Below, piece by piece: positions 37,697 to 46,685 of a stretch of DNA of 64,000 nt. The stretch spans positions 620,001-684,000 of the forward strand of contig NZ_NMYC01000001.1 in assembly GCF_002860345.1 (NCBI RefSeq), in the 5' to 3' direction. Below the pieces are notes generated by a model, which was given only the letters and a program-made list of their open reading frames with translations, searched no databases and was not told the DNA's origin. A program made the position numbers and the translations under genes. How positions within the stretch are numbered: position 1 is the first letter of the stretch; each line of letters begins with the position of its first letter. The DNA is from Bifidobacterium anseris. GTDB taxonomy: Bacteria; Actinomycetota; Actinomycetes; Actinomycetales; Bifidobacteriaceae.

Positions 37697-37765
37697 TTTT
37701 ACTGATTTACTGACTCACTGACTCACTGATTCACTGATTTGTTGATTCACTGATTTGTTGACGTC
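37697..37765. repeat. Octamer microrepeat in the leader of the HAD gene
   Basis: About eight units of the 8-base word ACTGA(C/T)TC or a close variant (actgactc, actgattc, gttgattc) follow each other directly upstream of the HAD gene ribosome site. In the transcript this leader is A/C/U-rich and should be unstructured. Confidence 0.75.
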
Positions 37766-37802
37766 CTTTTCTGACTGTCGTCGTTCGTTTTGCGCTTGTC
37801 AT

Positions 37803-38219
37803 CACGCTACCGGTAGCAGCACGACCACGCGTAACGACGACCGTTAGCGGCAGCAACTACTGCTACCGGTAGCAGCGTCCGCTACCTGTAACGCGCATCG
37901 CTACCGGTAGCGGCGAACGTCGCCGTCAGCGTTCGCCACCCGTAACGACGATTGCGTCACGCGGCAGACGGCTACCGGTAGCAGTCGCCGCCCGTAACTG
38001 ATGTTGGCCGCCCGTAGCACAGCATGACTGCCCGTAATCAACGATCACTACCGGTAGCAGCCACTGCCCGTAGCAACGGCCACTCCTGATTGGCGACGAC
38101 TTCCTGTAATCAATGACGACTGCTCACAGCAGCTGCTGCCCGTAATCAACACGATGACTACCCGTAACGATCACAACGACGACTACCTGTAGCGCTACCC
38201 GTAGCACTACCCGTAGCGA
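37803..38219. repeat. TTACGGGCAGC repeat cluster B, right part
   Basis: Roughly 20 copies between the HAD gene leader and recN. The left half mixes the palindromic variant GCTACCGGTAGC (about six copies between 37806 and 38060) with single units; the right half is mainly reverse orientation (ctgcccgtaatcaac, gactacccgtaac, gctacccgtagc). With the 17-bp array it brackets the HAD gene. No open frame here is credible. Confidence 0.88.
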
Positions 38220-38259
38220 GACATGGGACACGAAACACACGCGACGGCGGCGCTCACAG

Positions 38260-40041
38260 TCAGGTCAGACGGGAGGCTGCCAGGAGTTCCCTGGCGTGTT
38301 CGAGGGAGGTGGGGGTCGTGCTGCCATCGAGCATGCGCGCGATCTCCTCGGTGCGCGCATCGCCGATGACCTCGCGCACATGCGTGCTCACGACGCCGTC
38401 GCCGTCCTCGCTTTTGCCGACGACGAACTGGCTGTCGGCCCACGACGCGACCTGCGGCAGATGCGTCACGACGATCACCTGCGCATGCCGCGCAAGCCGC
38501 GCAAGCCTTCTGCCGAGCTCGACCGCGGCCTTGCCGCCCACGCCGGCGTCGACCTCGTCGAAGATGAAGGTCATCGACGGAACCGTGTCATCCGCGGCAC
38601 CATCCGCACTACCCGTACCATCATCAGCGCTACCCGTACCACTCTCCGCACCGTCCGTCTCGCCGGACGCGCGTTCGCCGGCGCATGACAGCTCAAGCGC
38701 GAGCATGAGACGGCTGAGTTCGCCGCCGGACGCGCTTTTGCCCATCGCGAGCGCCGGCGATCCCTTGAACGGCGTGAACAGGAATTCGACGTCGTCGCCG
38801 CCGTTCGCGTCGAGCGCGTCGGCGCCGTCGCGCGCATGCACGTCGATCGTCAGTGATGCGCCGGCCATCGCAAGCTGCGCGAGTTCGCCGTCGACGTCCT
38901 TCGACAGTCGTTTCGCGGCGCGCTCGCGCGTCTTCGTCAACACGACGGCCGCCTTGCGTGCGGCGTCGAGGCAGCGTTCGCGTTCCGCCGTGAGCTCACC
39001 GAGCTTTTCGGGAGACGCGTCGAGATCCTCCACGTCGAAACGCGCCTTGTCGCGCCATGCGATGACGTCGTCGAGCGTCGGCCCCCATCGGCGCGTGAGC
39101 TCGTCGAGTTCGTGGATGCGCCCGTTGATCGTGTCGAGGTCCTCCCCCGACTCGTCGAGGTCGAGCTGCTGCGACAACGTGAACGAGATGTCCTCGAGTT
39201 CCGCCTGCAGCGAATCGAGACGGTCAGCGCACTGTTCGAACACGCCGCCCAGGCGGATGTTGCGCAGCGCCTGCGACGCGTAGCGGACAAGCTCGTCGGC
39301 GCCGCGGTAGTCGTCGCCGTCGCCCTGTGCGGAGTCGAGCGCCGCGAGCGCGCCGGCGACGCCCGCGTTGATCTGCGCGGCGTGTTCGATGCGTTCGCGT
39401 TGGCCTTTGAGTTCCTCGAGTTCGCCCGGCTGCGGGTCGACGCGGTCGATGCGCGCAATCGATTCGCGCAGATAGTCCGCCTGCTGACGCATCGACGATT
39501 CCTGCGAGCTGAGTCTGCGCAGACGGTCGTCAATTTCGCGGTACGTGTTCCACGCCTTCGCGTAGGTGCGCCGCTGCCTGCCGTTGTCCGCGCAGCGGTC
39601 GAGGAACTCGCGTTGCCTCGCCGGCGATGCGAGGCGCAGCTGGTCGCTTTGCCCATGGATGGTGATGAGTTCCGCCGCGAGCGATGCGAGCACCGATTTC
39701 GGCACCGTCCTGCCGCACAGGACGGCGCGCGAACGTCCCGACGCGGGCACCGTGCGCGACACGAAGACCTCCCCGTCGTCGGCCGCCGCGCCCGCCTGTT
39801 CGGCGATTGTGAGCGCTGCGTCGCCGTCGTTGACGAGGAAGATGCCCTGCGCCCACGCCTGCTTCGCGCCCGCGGAGACACGGCCGGCGTCGGCGGCGCC
39901 TCCGGAGATGAGCCTGATCGCGCTGAGCAGCATCGATTTGCCGGCACCGGTCTCGCCGGTGATCGATGTCATGCCGCGCGCGGGAACGAGCTTCGCTTCC
40001 CTGATCGGTCCGAGATCACGCAGTTCGAGTTCTTCGAGCAC
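38260..40041 (-). CDS. recN: DNA repair protein RecN
   Basis: RecN is an SMC-like ATPase acting at double-strand breaks. Walker A is GETGAGKS at about 29-36. Long helical arms follow (about 150-390), then the ABC signature region SASGGELSRLMLALELS and Walker B TFIFDEVDAGVGG at about 489-501, with VIVVTHLPQVASWAD after it. Between signature and Walker B sits an acidic Gly/Ser/Asp insert (about 458-487) that contains two in-frame copies of the dispersed repeat (TACCCGTACC on the plus strand, 38610 and 38631, period 21). The gene follows nadK by 3 bp. Confidence 0.95.
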   Translation of the reverse strand: MLEELELRDLGPIREAKLVPARGMTSITGETGAGKSMLLSAIRLISGGAADAGRVSAGAKQAWAQGIFLVNDGDAALTIAEQAGAAADDGEVFVSRTVPASGRSRAVLCGRTVPKSVLASLAAELITIHGQSDQLRLASPARQREFLDRCADNGRQRRTYAKAWNTYREIDDRLRRLSSQESSMRQQADYLRESIARIDRVDPQPGELEELKGQRERIEHAAQINAGVAGALAALDSAQGDGDDYRGADELVRYASQALRNIRLGGVFEQCADRLDSLQAELEDISFTLSQQLDLDESGEDLDTINGRIHELDELTRRWGPTLDDVIAWRDKARFDVEDLDASPEKLGELTAERERCLDAARKAAVVLTKTRERAAKRLSKDVDGELAQLAMAGASLTIDVHARDGADALDANGGDDVEFLFTPFKGSPALAMGKSASGGELSRLMLALELSCAGERASGETDGAESGTGSADDGTGSADGAADDTVPSMTFIFDEVDAGVGGKAAVELGRRLARLARHAQVIVVTHLPQVASWADSQFVVGKSEDGDGVVSTHVREVIGDARTEEIARMLDGSTTPTSLEHARELLAASRLT

Positions 40042-40044
40042 CTG

Positions 40045-41112
40045 TCACCGTTCCTGTTCCGTCGAGGCGCCGGTCGCTGATGCGCCGTTCGTCGATGCTG
40101 CATCGTTCGTCGACGCATCGCCCGTCGTTGCCATGTCCGCGTTTTCGGGATCGTCGAAATCGCCCTGCCCGCGCAGCGACGTGTCGACGCGCGCGCCGCC
40201 CGCCGGATGCAGGTCGCGCCACCCGACGACCGGAAGGTTGAACTTCGTGACGAGTCGACTCGTGAACGGCGCGTCGGACAGCCGCGCCAGACGCAGCCGT
40301 CCGGACGACTGGCGGATATCGACGCGCGCGCCGCGCGGCAGCGGCCGCTGGCGGCGTCCGTCGCAGCAGATCCAGCCGTCGGATGTCGAATCGTCGTCGA
40401 TGCGGATGGAGAACGTCGAATCCGAGCCGATGACGATCGGCCGGGAGAACAGCGCGTGCGCCGCGAGCGGCACGAGCAGCAGCGCCTCCACCGTCGGCCA
40501 GATGATCGGGCCGCCCGCGGAGAACGCATACGCGGTCGAGCCGGTCGGCGTGGAGACGATGATGCCGTCGCAGCCGAAGGAGCTCATTGCCACACCGTCG
40601 ACGGCGATCGACAGCTCGACCATCTTGCCGCGGTCGGCGCGTTCGATCGTGATGTCGTTGAGCGCCCAGTCGCCGAGCGGCTCCTGCGCGCCGGGCAGCC
40701 ACACGTCCACATGCGCGATCATGCGTTCGTCGATTGTGTAGTCGTGCACGGCGATGCGGTGGATCGCCTCATGGATCTGGAAGCTCTCAAACTCGGCGAG
40801 GAAGCCGACATGGCCCATGTTGATGCCGAGGATGGGCACGTCCGTGCAGGTGACGAGTTCGGCGGCGCGCAGGATCGTGCCGTCGCCGCCGAGCACGAGC
40901 ACGATCTCGGTGTCCGGGGCGACCTTCGGCGACGGCGAACCGAAGTCGGGCGCCTCCGTGTTGTCGATGACGGCGACGTCGAATCCCTCGTCTCGCAGCT
41001 GCGCGATCGCGTTCTCGACGACCGCGCTGCGCCGGAGCCTTTCGTGGGTCACGACGACGACATGGCGCGACCCTCTCGTTTCCGCTGCCTGCATGGACAC
41101 CCCTTTACGCAT
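40045..41112 (-). CDS. nadK: NAD kinase
   Basis: NadK phosphorylates NAD to NADP. The GGDGT motif lies at about 75-79 (VLVLGGDGTILRAAE), followed by GINMGHVGFLAEFE and the second signature GCDGIIVSTPTGSTAYAFSAGGPI. I chose the ATG at 41112, behind AGGGG; the Met seven codons later also has a good site (AAAGGGG). The last 30 residues (Thr/Ser/Ala/Asn-rich) look disordered and are extra to the enzyme. tlyA, which normally precedes nadK in actinobacteria, is here separated from it by trkH-trkA. Confidence 0.95.
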   Translation of the reverse strand: MRKGVSMQAAETRGSRHVVVVTHERLRRSAVVENAIAQLRDEGFDVAVIDNTEAPDFGSPSPKVAPDTEIVLVLGGDGTILRAAELVTCTDVPILGINMGHVGFLAEFESFQIHEAIHRIAVHDYTIDERMIAHVDVWLPGAQEPLGDWALNDITIERADRGKMVELSIAVDGVAMSSFGCDGIIVSTPTGSTAYAFSAGGPIIWPTVEALLLVPLAAHALFSRPIVIGSDSTFSIRIDDDSTSDGWICCDGRRQRPLPRGARVDIRQSSGRLRLARLSDAPFTSRLVTKFNLPVVGWRDLHPAGGARVDTSLRGQGDFDDPENADMATTGDASTNDAASTNGASATGASTEQER

Positions 41113-41202
41113 GATGTTTCCCCTCACAGTGTAATGGACGCTGTGCCGTGCGCGACAGGAACGCGACGGTCGCCGCCGCTGGGTGCGCCGTCGCCGCACG
41201 CG

Positions 41203-41700
41203 TCGTTAAGGGCAGCACCTCGTTACGGGCAGCATCGTCATGACGTCGCTACGGGCTGCACCTCGTTACGGGTAGTCGCATCGCCGCGGCATCGTTACGG
41301 GCGGCAGCATCGCCCCGCCATCGTTACGGGCTGCCGCATCGTTACGGGCAGCATCATCGCCACGGGTGGCATCGTTGCTACGGGCAGCGGCATCCTTACG
41401 GGCAGCCGTCGCTCATTACGGGTTGCACGCGGCCATCACGAGACTCGAGATATTCGAGATCACGTGCATCCCGTAAGACGACACGACATACGATGCGCAT
41501 CCCGTAAGGCAGCGCGCATCCCCTAAAGCAACGCGCAGCGTGCATCCCGTAAACGATGTGCGTCCCGTAGAGAATCACGCGCATCACATAAAACAACGTA
41601 CGTCCCGTAAGACAACATACGATGTGCAGTTCGTAGGCAATCCACATCCCGTAAGACGACACACGACGTATGTCCCGTAAGGCGACGCGCAACCCGTAGC
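41203..41700. repeat. TTACGGGCAGC repeat cluster C (nadK/trkH, divergent)
   Basis: About eleven plus-orientation copies (41203-41425: cgttacgggcagcatcg, cgttacgggctgcacc, cttacgggcagccg) are followed, after a short palindromic centre near 41450 (CTCGAGATATTCGAG), by about twelve reverse copies (41466-41700), mostly of the CGCATCCCGTAAG type. The cluster occupies nearly all of the space between two divergent genes, so it must contain or adjoin their promoters. Confidence 0.88.
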
Positions 41701-41819
41701 GACGTCGGGGCGGGCTTGCGCACGTCGGACAAAAAGCACGCGCGAGTGGGCGAAACGTCGCCGACCCATCTACAATGGCAGCGTATCGACAACACGGATG
41801 GCGACCAATCGGAGGCAGC

Positions 41820-43283
41820 ATGGCCAATCTCCTGTTCGACGAATCGGCGTCGAACAGCGACGCGTCGAAGGGATACGCCTGGTGGTTCTCCGGCGACACC
41901 TTCGAACAAGCAGCCGCTAACGAACGCCGTCCACTCAAACGTTCGCTCTCCTACCGGCTCAATTCGCATCCGGGACGACTGACGATCCTCTACTTCCTGC
42001 TGCTCATCAGCGTCTCGACGGGGTTGCTGCTGCTGCCGATAGCCACGCAGCCGGGCGAGAAGACCGAATTCTCCACGGCGTTCTTCACGGCGGTGTCCGC
42101 GCTGTCCACCTGCGGAATCTCGATCGTGAACACCACGACGCACTGGACGTACTTCGGGCAGGCCGTGCTCATCTTCTCGGTGCAGCTCGGCGGCCTCGGC
42201 GTCATGACCTTCGCGTCGCTCATCGCGCTCGCGGTCAACCATCACCTCAAGGCGATACAGCGTCTGCTCACGGCGAACGAACTCGGCACGAACAAGCTCA
42301 GCGAGATCCGCGGCGTCCTGACCGTCGTCCTCACAACGACCTTCGTCATCGAGCTCGTCACGTTCATCGCCCTGTTCCCCGGCCTGTTCCACGTCAACAA
42401 AGGCGACGTCGGCAGCACGTTGTGGGAATCGCTCTTCTTCGCCGTGATGGCGTACAACAACGCCGGTTTCACGCCCGACGGCGCCGGCCTGTACGTCGAC
42501 AACTGGGCGGTCGGCATGCCGATCATGCTCTCCGCGTTCTGCGGCACCCTCGGTTTCCCCGTCATCCTCAACATCTACCGCACGGCGCGCCGCCACCAGA
42601 GTCCGAAACGGTGGAGCCTGCATACGAAGATCACGCTCGTGACGACCTTCGCGATCGTGTTCGCGTCCCTCATCTGGTTCCTCACGGTCGAATGGGACAA
42701 TCCGGCGCTGTTCAAGTACGCCGACGTCGAAACGCGCATGCGGCGTGCGATGGTCGCCGCCGTCATGCCGCGTTCGAGCGGCTTCGACCTGTCCTGGGTG
42801 CCGCAGGTGAGCGAGGCGACGAAGGTGTTCATGAGCGTCGTCATGTTCATCGGCGGCGGAAGCACGTCGACGGCCGGCGGCATCCGCGTGACGACCTTCG
42901 CCGTCATCCTGCTCGTGTGCAAGGCCGCGTTCACCGGGCACAGCGACGTCACCGCGTTCAAACGGCGCATCCATACGCACGTCGTCATGACGGCGGTGAG
43001 CATCACGACCGCCTGCTTCGCGCTCGTGCTCGTCGCCTCGATGGCGCTCATGCTCATCACCGACGCGTCGTTCAGCCACGCGATGTTCGACGCGTGCTCC
43101 GCGTTCGGTCTGGGCGGATATTCGGTGGGCGTCGCAAACGTGGACGACCCGGCCGCCCTGTATATCCTCGCCGCGACGATGATCGTCGGACGCATGGGAC
43201 CGATGACGCTCGCCTACGCCGTGAGCCGCCCCCGTCAAAGCGAGGTCGTGCGCTACCCCACCGACCAGATCGTCGTCGGCTGA
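41820..43283 (+). CDS. trkH: TrkH/KtrB-type potassium uptake channel subunit
   Basis: A polytopic membrane protein of 487 residues with the four M1-P-M2 repeats of the K+ transporter superfamily. The filter loops are visible: VSALSTCGIS, YNNAGFTPDG, MPRSSGFDLS and SAFGLGGYSVG, each with the conserved glycine. It should import potassium together with the RCK protein encoded next (trkA). The start at 41820 follows GGAGGCAGC. The pair is on the plus strand, opposite to its neighbours nadK and tlyA, and is surrounded by repeat clusters C, D and E. Confidence 0.94.
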   Translation: MANLLFDESASNSDASKGYAWWFSGDTFEQAAANERRPLKRSLSYRLNSHPGRLTILYFLLLISVSTGLLLLPIATQPGEKTEFSTAFFTAVSALSTCGISIVNTTTHWTYFGQAVLIFSVQLGGLGVMTFASLIALAVNHHLKAIQRLLTANELGTNKLSEIRGVLTVVLTTTFVIELVTFIALFPGLFHVNKGDVGSTLWESLFFAVMAYNNAGFTPDGAGLYVDNWAVGMPIMLSAFCGTLGFPVILNIYRTARRHQSPKRWSLHTKITLVTTFAIVFASLIWFLTVEWDNPALFKYADVETRMRRAMVAAVMPRSSGFDLSWVPQVSEATKVFMSVVMFIGGGSTSTAGGIRVTTFAVILLVCKAAFTGHSDVTAFKRRIHTHVVMTAVSITTACFALVLVASMALMLITDASFSHAMFDACSAFGLGGYSVGVANVDDPAALYILAATMIVGRMGPMTLAYAVSRPRQSEVVRYPTDQIVVG

Positions 43284-43350
43284 CCGAGTTTTTCGATTTC
43301 TCTTTCCTCGCACTGCGCGCGTTCTTCGCGTTTCCCTCGCCTCACCGTTG

Positions 43351-43689
43351 CTTACGGGCGGCACGCGCGCCGCGCCCGCTTACGGGAAGCACCTGCCGCA
43401 TTTGCTTACGGGAGGTATCGATTACGGGCAGCACATCGCTACGGGTAGCACATTGACTACGGGCAGCATCGCAACGTCGTCTGCAGACGACGGCCACATG
43501 CACGCGGATGGCGTCCTGATCATCGTTACGGGACGCACATCGTTACGGGCAGCGCAACGCTACCGGCAGCACATCGTTATCGGCAGCGCATCGTTACCGG
43601 ATGCACATCGTTACGGGTAGCATGCTGTAGCGGAACACAAAACGGATGCGCGGGCAACTCGCCGCCGACGTATCGACTACCGGTAGCAC
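43351..43689. repeat. TTACGGGCAGC repeat cluster D (trkH/trkA)
   Basis: About twelve copies, essentially all in plus orientation (cttacgggcggcacg, gattacgggcagcac, cgctacgggtagcac, cgttaccggatgcac), end in a palindromic TACCGGTAGC 20 bp before the trkA ribosome site. Several neighbouring copies are again spaced about 17-18 bp (43428-43470 and 43560-43620). The reverse-orientation partners appear only after trkA, in cluster E. Confidence 0.88.
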
Positions 43690-43712
43690 CCACAAATCCA
43701 GAGGAGGTCACA

Positions 43713-44363
43713 ATGGCAGATAATCGCAGCGTGCTCGTCGTGGGACTCGGCCGTTTCGGCAGCGCGGTCGCCACGACGCTCGACGAGATGGGACAGGACG
43801 TGCTCGCCGTCGACAAGGACGCCGAACTCGTCAACCGCTGGTCCGCGCAGATCCCCACGGTCCAGGCGGACATGACCGACGTCCTCGCGCTCGAGCAGCT
43901 CAACGCCGCGGACTTCGACATCGCCGTCGTCGCGATCGGCGACAGCGTCGAGGCATCCGTCATCACCGCAGGCAATCTGCTCGACGCAGGCATCTCCGAC
44001 ATCTGGGCGAAATCGGTGTCCAAGGAACACGCGCGCATCCTGCAGCGCATCGGCGCGCGTCACATCATCAATGCGGAAACCGACGCCGGCAAACGCGTCG
44101 GCCATCTCGTCTCCGGCAACTACCTCGACTACATCGAGCTCGAAGGCGCCTACAACGTCGTCAAAATCCACACGCCGTCCCAGTTCGTCGGCTATACGAT
44201 CGGCGACGCGAAGATCCACGACCGTTACGGCATCACGATTGTCGGCGTCAAATCGCCGGGACATGAGTTCCAGTACGCCTCCAACGACCTCGAGCTGCGC
44301 CGCAACGACGAACTCATCATCATGGGCAAGCAGGACCAGATCGACCACTTCATCCGCGGCTGA
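43713..44363 (+). CDS. trkA: TrkA/KtrA-type potassium uptake regulator (RCK protein)
   Basis: A soluble 216-residue RCK subunit that binds nucleotides and gates the TrkH-type channel. The Rossmann motif VLVVGLGRFGSAVATTLDEMGQDVLAVDKD opens the protein (RCK_N), and the C-terminal half (about 137-216, VVKIHTPSQFVGYTIGDAKIHDRYGITIVGVK) is an RCK_C domain ending ELIIMGKQDQIDHFI. One N and one C domain mean the KtrA-like single form, not the doubled E. coli TrkA. The ribosome site is AGAGGAGG. Confidence 0.94.
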   Translation: MADNRSVLVVGLGRFGSAVATTLDEMGQDVLAVDKDAELVNRWSAQIPTVQADMTDVLALEQLNAADFDIAVVAIGDSVEASVITAGNLLDAGISDIWAKSVSKEHARILQRIGARHIINAETDAGKRVGHLVSGNYLDYIELEGAYNVVKIHTPSQFVGYTIGDAKIHDRYGITIVGVKSPGHEFQYASNDLELRRNDELIIMGKQDQIDHFIRG

Positions 44364-44367
44364 CCTT

Positions 44368-44842
44368 ACCGGTAGCACACCGCGCTTGTCTCGATGAGCG
44401 ATCTTGGGGTGCCGCCGAGTGCAGTTGCGCTTGCGGGTGGCACGTTCATGCGCAGCCCGTAAGCGCAGACTTGCGTCGTGCCTACGGGCTGCGTTTTCTT
44501 ATGGGTTGCTGCATTCTCTTACGGGCAATCTTTTCTTACGGGTTGTACCCTCTTACGGGCAGCGCGTGCTTGGAGCGGACACATGCTTGGAGCGGCGCGT
44601 GCCTACGGGTAGCGTTTGCTTACGGACAGCATGCTACCTGTAACGATGTGCATCCCGTAACGTTGCACTACCCGTAGCAAAAGTGCTGCCGATAGAGATG
44701 CTACCCATAACGCAACGCACTACCCGTAAGCAAAACGCGCTGCCCGTAGCGCGTCACCCTAAGCATGTGCCCCGCTGAGCGTGCGCTGCCCGTAAGAGAG
44801 TGCATCCCGTAAACAAAAAAGCGCTGCCCGTAAGACAGCGCT
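44368..44842. repeat. TTACGGGCAGC repeat cluster E (trkA/tlyA, convergent)
   Basis: Left half (44368-44635): plus copies such as cctacgggctgcg, cttacgggcaatc, cttacgggcagcgcg, cctacgggtagcg. Turning point at 44625-44645, where a plus and a reverse copy abut (cttacggacagcat, gctacctgtaacg). Right half (to 44842): reverse copies (actacccgtagc, actacccgtaagc, gctgcccgtagcg, ctgcccgtaagag), the last forming part of the tlyA terminator. Confidence 0.9.
44814..44842 (-). terminator. tlyA terminator built around a repeat copy
   Basis: On the minus strand AGCGCTG-TCTTACGGG-CAGCGCT followed by T6 is a canonical terminator. Its loop and right arm are CTTACGGGCAGC, the dispersed repeat consensus. Confidence 0.85.
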
Positions 44843-44862
44843 CGGATACGTACGTCGCGGAA

Positions 44863-45621
44863 TCACGGCATTCGCGCGTAGAGCAGGTACTCCAGATTGC
44901 CGTGGGTGCCTTCGATCGGCGATGGGGAGGTCGCCACGACGTGCAGGTCGCAGGCGCGCGCGCATTCGACGACGTGATCGAGGGCGGCGCGCCGCTTCGC
45001 CGGGTCGGTGACGATGCCGTGTTTGCCGAGACCTTCGCGTCCCACTTCGAACTGCGGCTTGACGAGCAGCACGATCTGCGCCCCCGGCGCCGCGATCCGC
45101 GCTACGACCGGCAGCACATAGGTCAGCGAGATGAAGGAGACGTCGGAGACGATCATCTGCGGGCGGTACGGCAAATCGTCGGCGTCGACGTCGCGGATGT
45201 TGACGCCGCTCATCTCGATGACGCGCGCGTCCGAGGCGATCCTCGGATCGAGCTGCCCATGGCCGACGTCCAACGCGATCACATGACGCGCTCCCCCACG
45301 CAGCAGCACGTCGCAGAACCCGCCCGTCGACGCGCCGATGTCGAGGCAGTCGAGCCCCTCGGGACCCGTCAGCCCTTCGGCGGCGAAGACATCGAAGGCG
45401 CCCAGCAGCTTGTATGCGCCGCGCGACACGTAGTCGTCGGCGCCACGCACCTCGATATGCGCGTGCGCGCCCACCTTCGTCGATACCTTGCGCGCCTGCA
45501 CGCCGTCGACGTACACGTGGCCGTCGTCGACGAGCCGGCGCGCCTTGGCGCGCGAAGACGCCAACGCGCGCGCAGTCAGCACGACGTCAAGCCGTTCGTC
45601 CGCGCCCACGTCACGCCCCAT
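44863..45621 (-). CDS. tlyA: TlyA-family rRNA (cytidine-2'-O)-methyltransferase / hemolysin-like protein
   Basis: The 252-residue product has an N-terminal S4 RNA-binding domain (ERLDVVLTARALASSRAKARRLVDDGHVYVDGV) and an FtsJ-type methyltransferase domain with LDIGASTGGFCDVLLRGGARHVIALDVGHGQL and the catalytic-region segment LVKPQFEVGREGLGKHG. In mycobacteria TlyA 2'-O-methylates 16S and 23S rRNA and sets capreomycin sensitivity. It starts inside the upstream HAD gene (11-bp overlap), as expected for the conserved tyrS-HAD-tlyA order. Confidence 0.93.
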   Translation of the reverse strand: MGRDVGADERLDVVLTARALASSRAKARRLVDDGHVYVDGVQARKVSTKVGAHAHIEVRGADDYVSRGAYKLLGAFDVFAAEGLTGPEGLDCLDIGASTGGFCDVLLRGGARHVIALDVGHGQLDPRIASDARVIEMSGVNIRDVDADDLPYRPQMIVSDVSFISLTYVLPVVARIAAPGAQIVLLVKPQFEVGREGLGKHGIVTDPAKRRAALDHVVECARACDLHVVATSPSPIEGTHGNLEYLLYARMP

Positions 45622-46678
45622 CGACGTCGAAGGAGAACGAGGGCAGCATCACGCCATCCAAGTCGACGCCGTCGTCGCGCAACGCCCAGCCGAGCGCGCA
45701 CGCCGCACGCAGCGCGTCGACGCTCGTCACATCATCGACGGCGATCGCGTCGTCGGCGAACCACGCCTTCGCGTCACGGCAGCGGAACACGTCGCCGCGC
45801 ACGCCGCCGCCGCGCTCGCAGGTGACGGCCGGCTGCGCCTCGTTGAGTCCGCGCAGATCGAGCGACACATAGGTCGGCCGCAGCTCCTTCGGCGCGCGGA
45901 TGAGCAGATCCGGATCGGTGACGCCGGTGAGCACGAGCAGCGAATCGTAGCCGCCGCGGTTGCCGGCTTCGATGTCCGTGTCGAGACGGTCGCCGATGGC
46001 GAGGCTGTCGGTAACCGAGACCATGCCCTCGCCGTCGTGTGCGGCGAGCATGCGCGCCTCGTCGTACATCGCCGGCTCCGGCTTGCCCGCCGACGCGACC
46101 GGCCCGACACCCGTCGCGTTGACGACGGCCTGGATCATCGAGCCGCAGCCGGGCGCCACGCCGTGTTCGCGCGGAATCGTTAGATCACGGTTCGTCACAA
46201 AGTAGCGTGCGCCGCGTTCGACGGCGAACGACGCCTCGGCGAGCTGCTGCCATGTCATCTGCGGATACCAGCCCTGCACGACGGCGGTGGGCGCGGCGCC
46301 CGCGTCGTCCACGCCGGCGTCGACGATGCGCAGTCCCGCCTTGCGCACCTCGTCGCGCAGATGGTCGGCGCCGACGACGAACACGTCGGCACCCTCCTCG
46401 ACATGCCGTGCGACCATGCGCGCCGCGACGACGGACGACGTGATCACCTGCCACGCGTCGACGTCAAGTCCGAAGCCGCGCAGCTGTTCGGCGACCGTTT
46501 CCTGCATGCGCGACGAATTGTTCGTCGTGTATTCGATCGTCATGCCGCGGCCTTCGGCGTCACGGATGGCGTCGGCGGCGTGTGCAACCGGCTTCTTGCC
46601 GTAGTAGACGACGCCGTCGAGGTCGAGCAGGGCGAGACGGTAGCGCCGCGACAACGGCGTGTTCGTTGGTTTCAGCAC
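45611..46678 (-). CDS. HAD-superfamily IIA phosphatase (NagD/p-nitrophenylphosphatase-like)
   Basis: The catalytic motif LALLDLDGVVYYGKKPV near the N-terminus, EYTTNNSSRMQETVAEQL (motif II), and the C-terminal GKPEPAMYDEARM with IGDRLDTDIEAGNRGGYDSLLVLTGVT place it in HAD subfamily IIA. Actinobacterial homologs sit at exactly this spot before tlyA; the substrate is uncertain, with sugar phosphates and glycerol-3-P reported for relatives. The 355-residue length includes a C-terminal extension of about 60 residues. It is 8 bp downstream of the TPR-like gene. Confidence 0.9.
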   Translation of the reverse strand: MLKPTNTPLSRRYRLALLDLDGVVYYGKKPVAHAADAIRDAEGRGMTIEYTTNNSSRMQETVAEQLRGFGLDVDAWQVITSSVVAARMVARHVEEGADVFVVGADHLRDEVRKAGLRIVDAGVDDAGAAPTAVVQGWYPQMTWQQLAEASFAVERGARYFVTNRDLTIPREHGVAPGCGSMIQAVVNATGVGPVASAGKPEPAMYDEARMLAAHDGEGMVSVTDSLAIGDRLDTDIEAGNRGGYDSLLVLTGVTDPDLLIRAPKELRPTYVSLDLRGLNEAQPAVTCERGGGVRGDVFRCRDAKAWFADDAIAVDDVTSVDALRAACALGWALRDDGVDLDGVMLPSFSFDVDGA

Positions 46679-46685
46679 GCCGCGC

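Noticed and set aside
43348-43620. Small proteins rich in TGST, RAAR and YGQH over the repeat clusters (also at 36260-36919, 50000-50670, 57184-57492, 59707-60072)
   Set aside because: They are translations of the repeat units in the three frames, have no ribosome sites, and would repeat the same words in unrelated loci.
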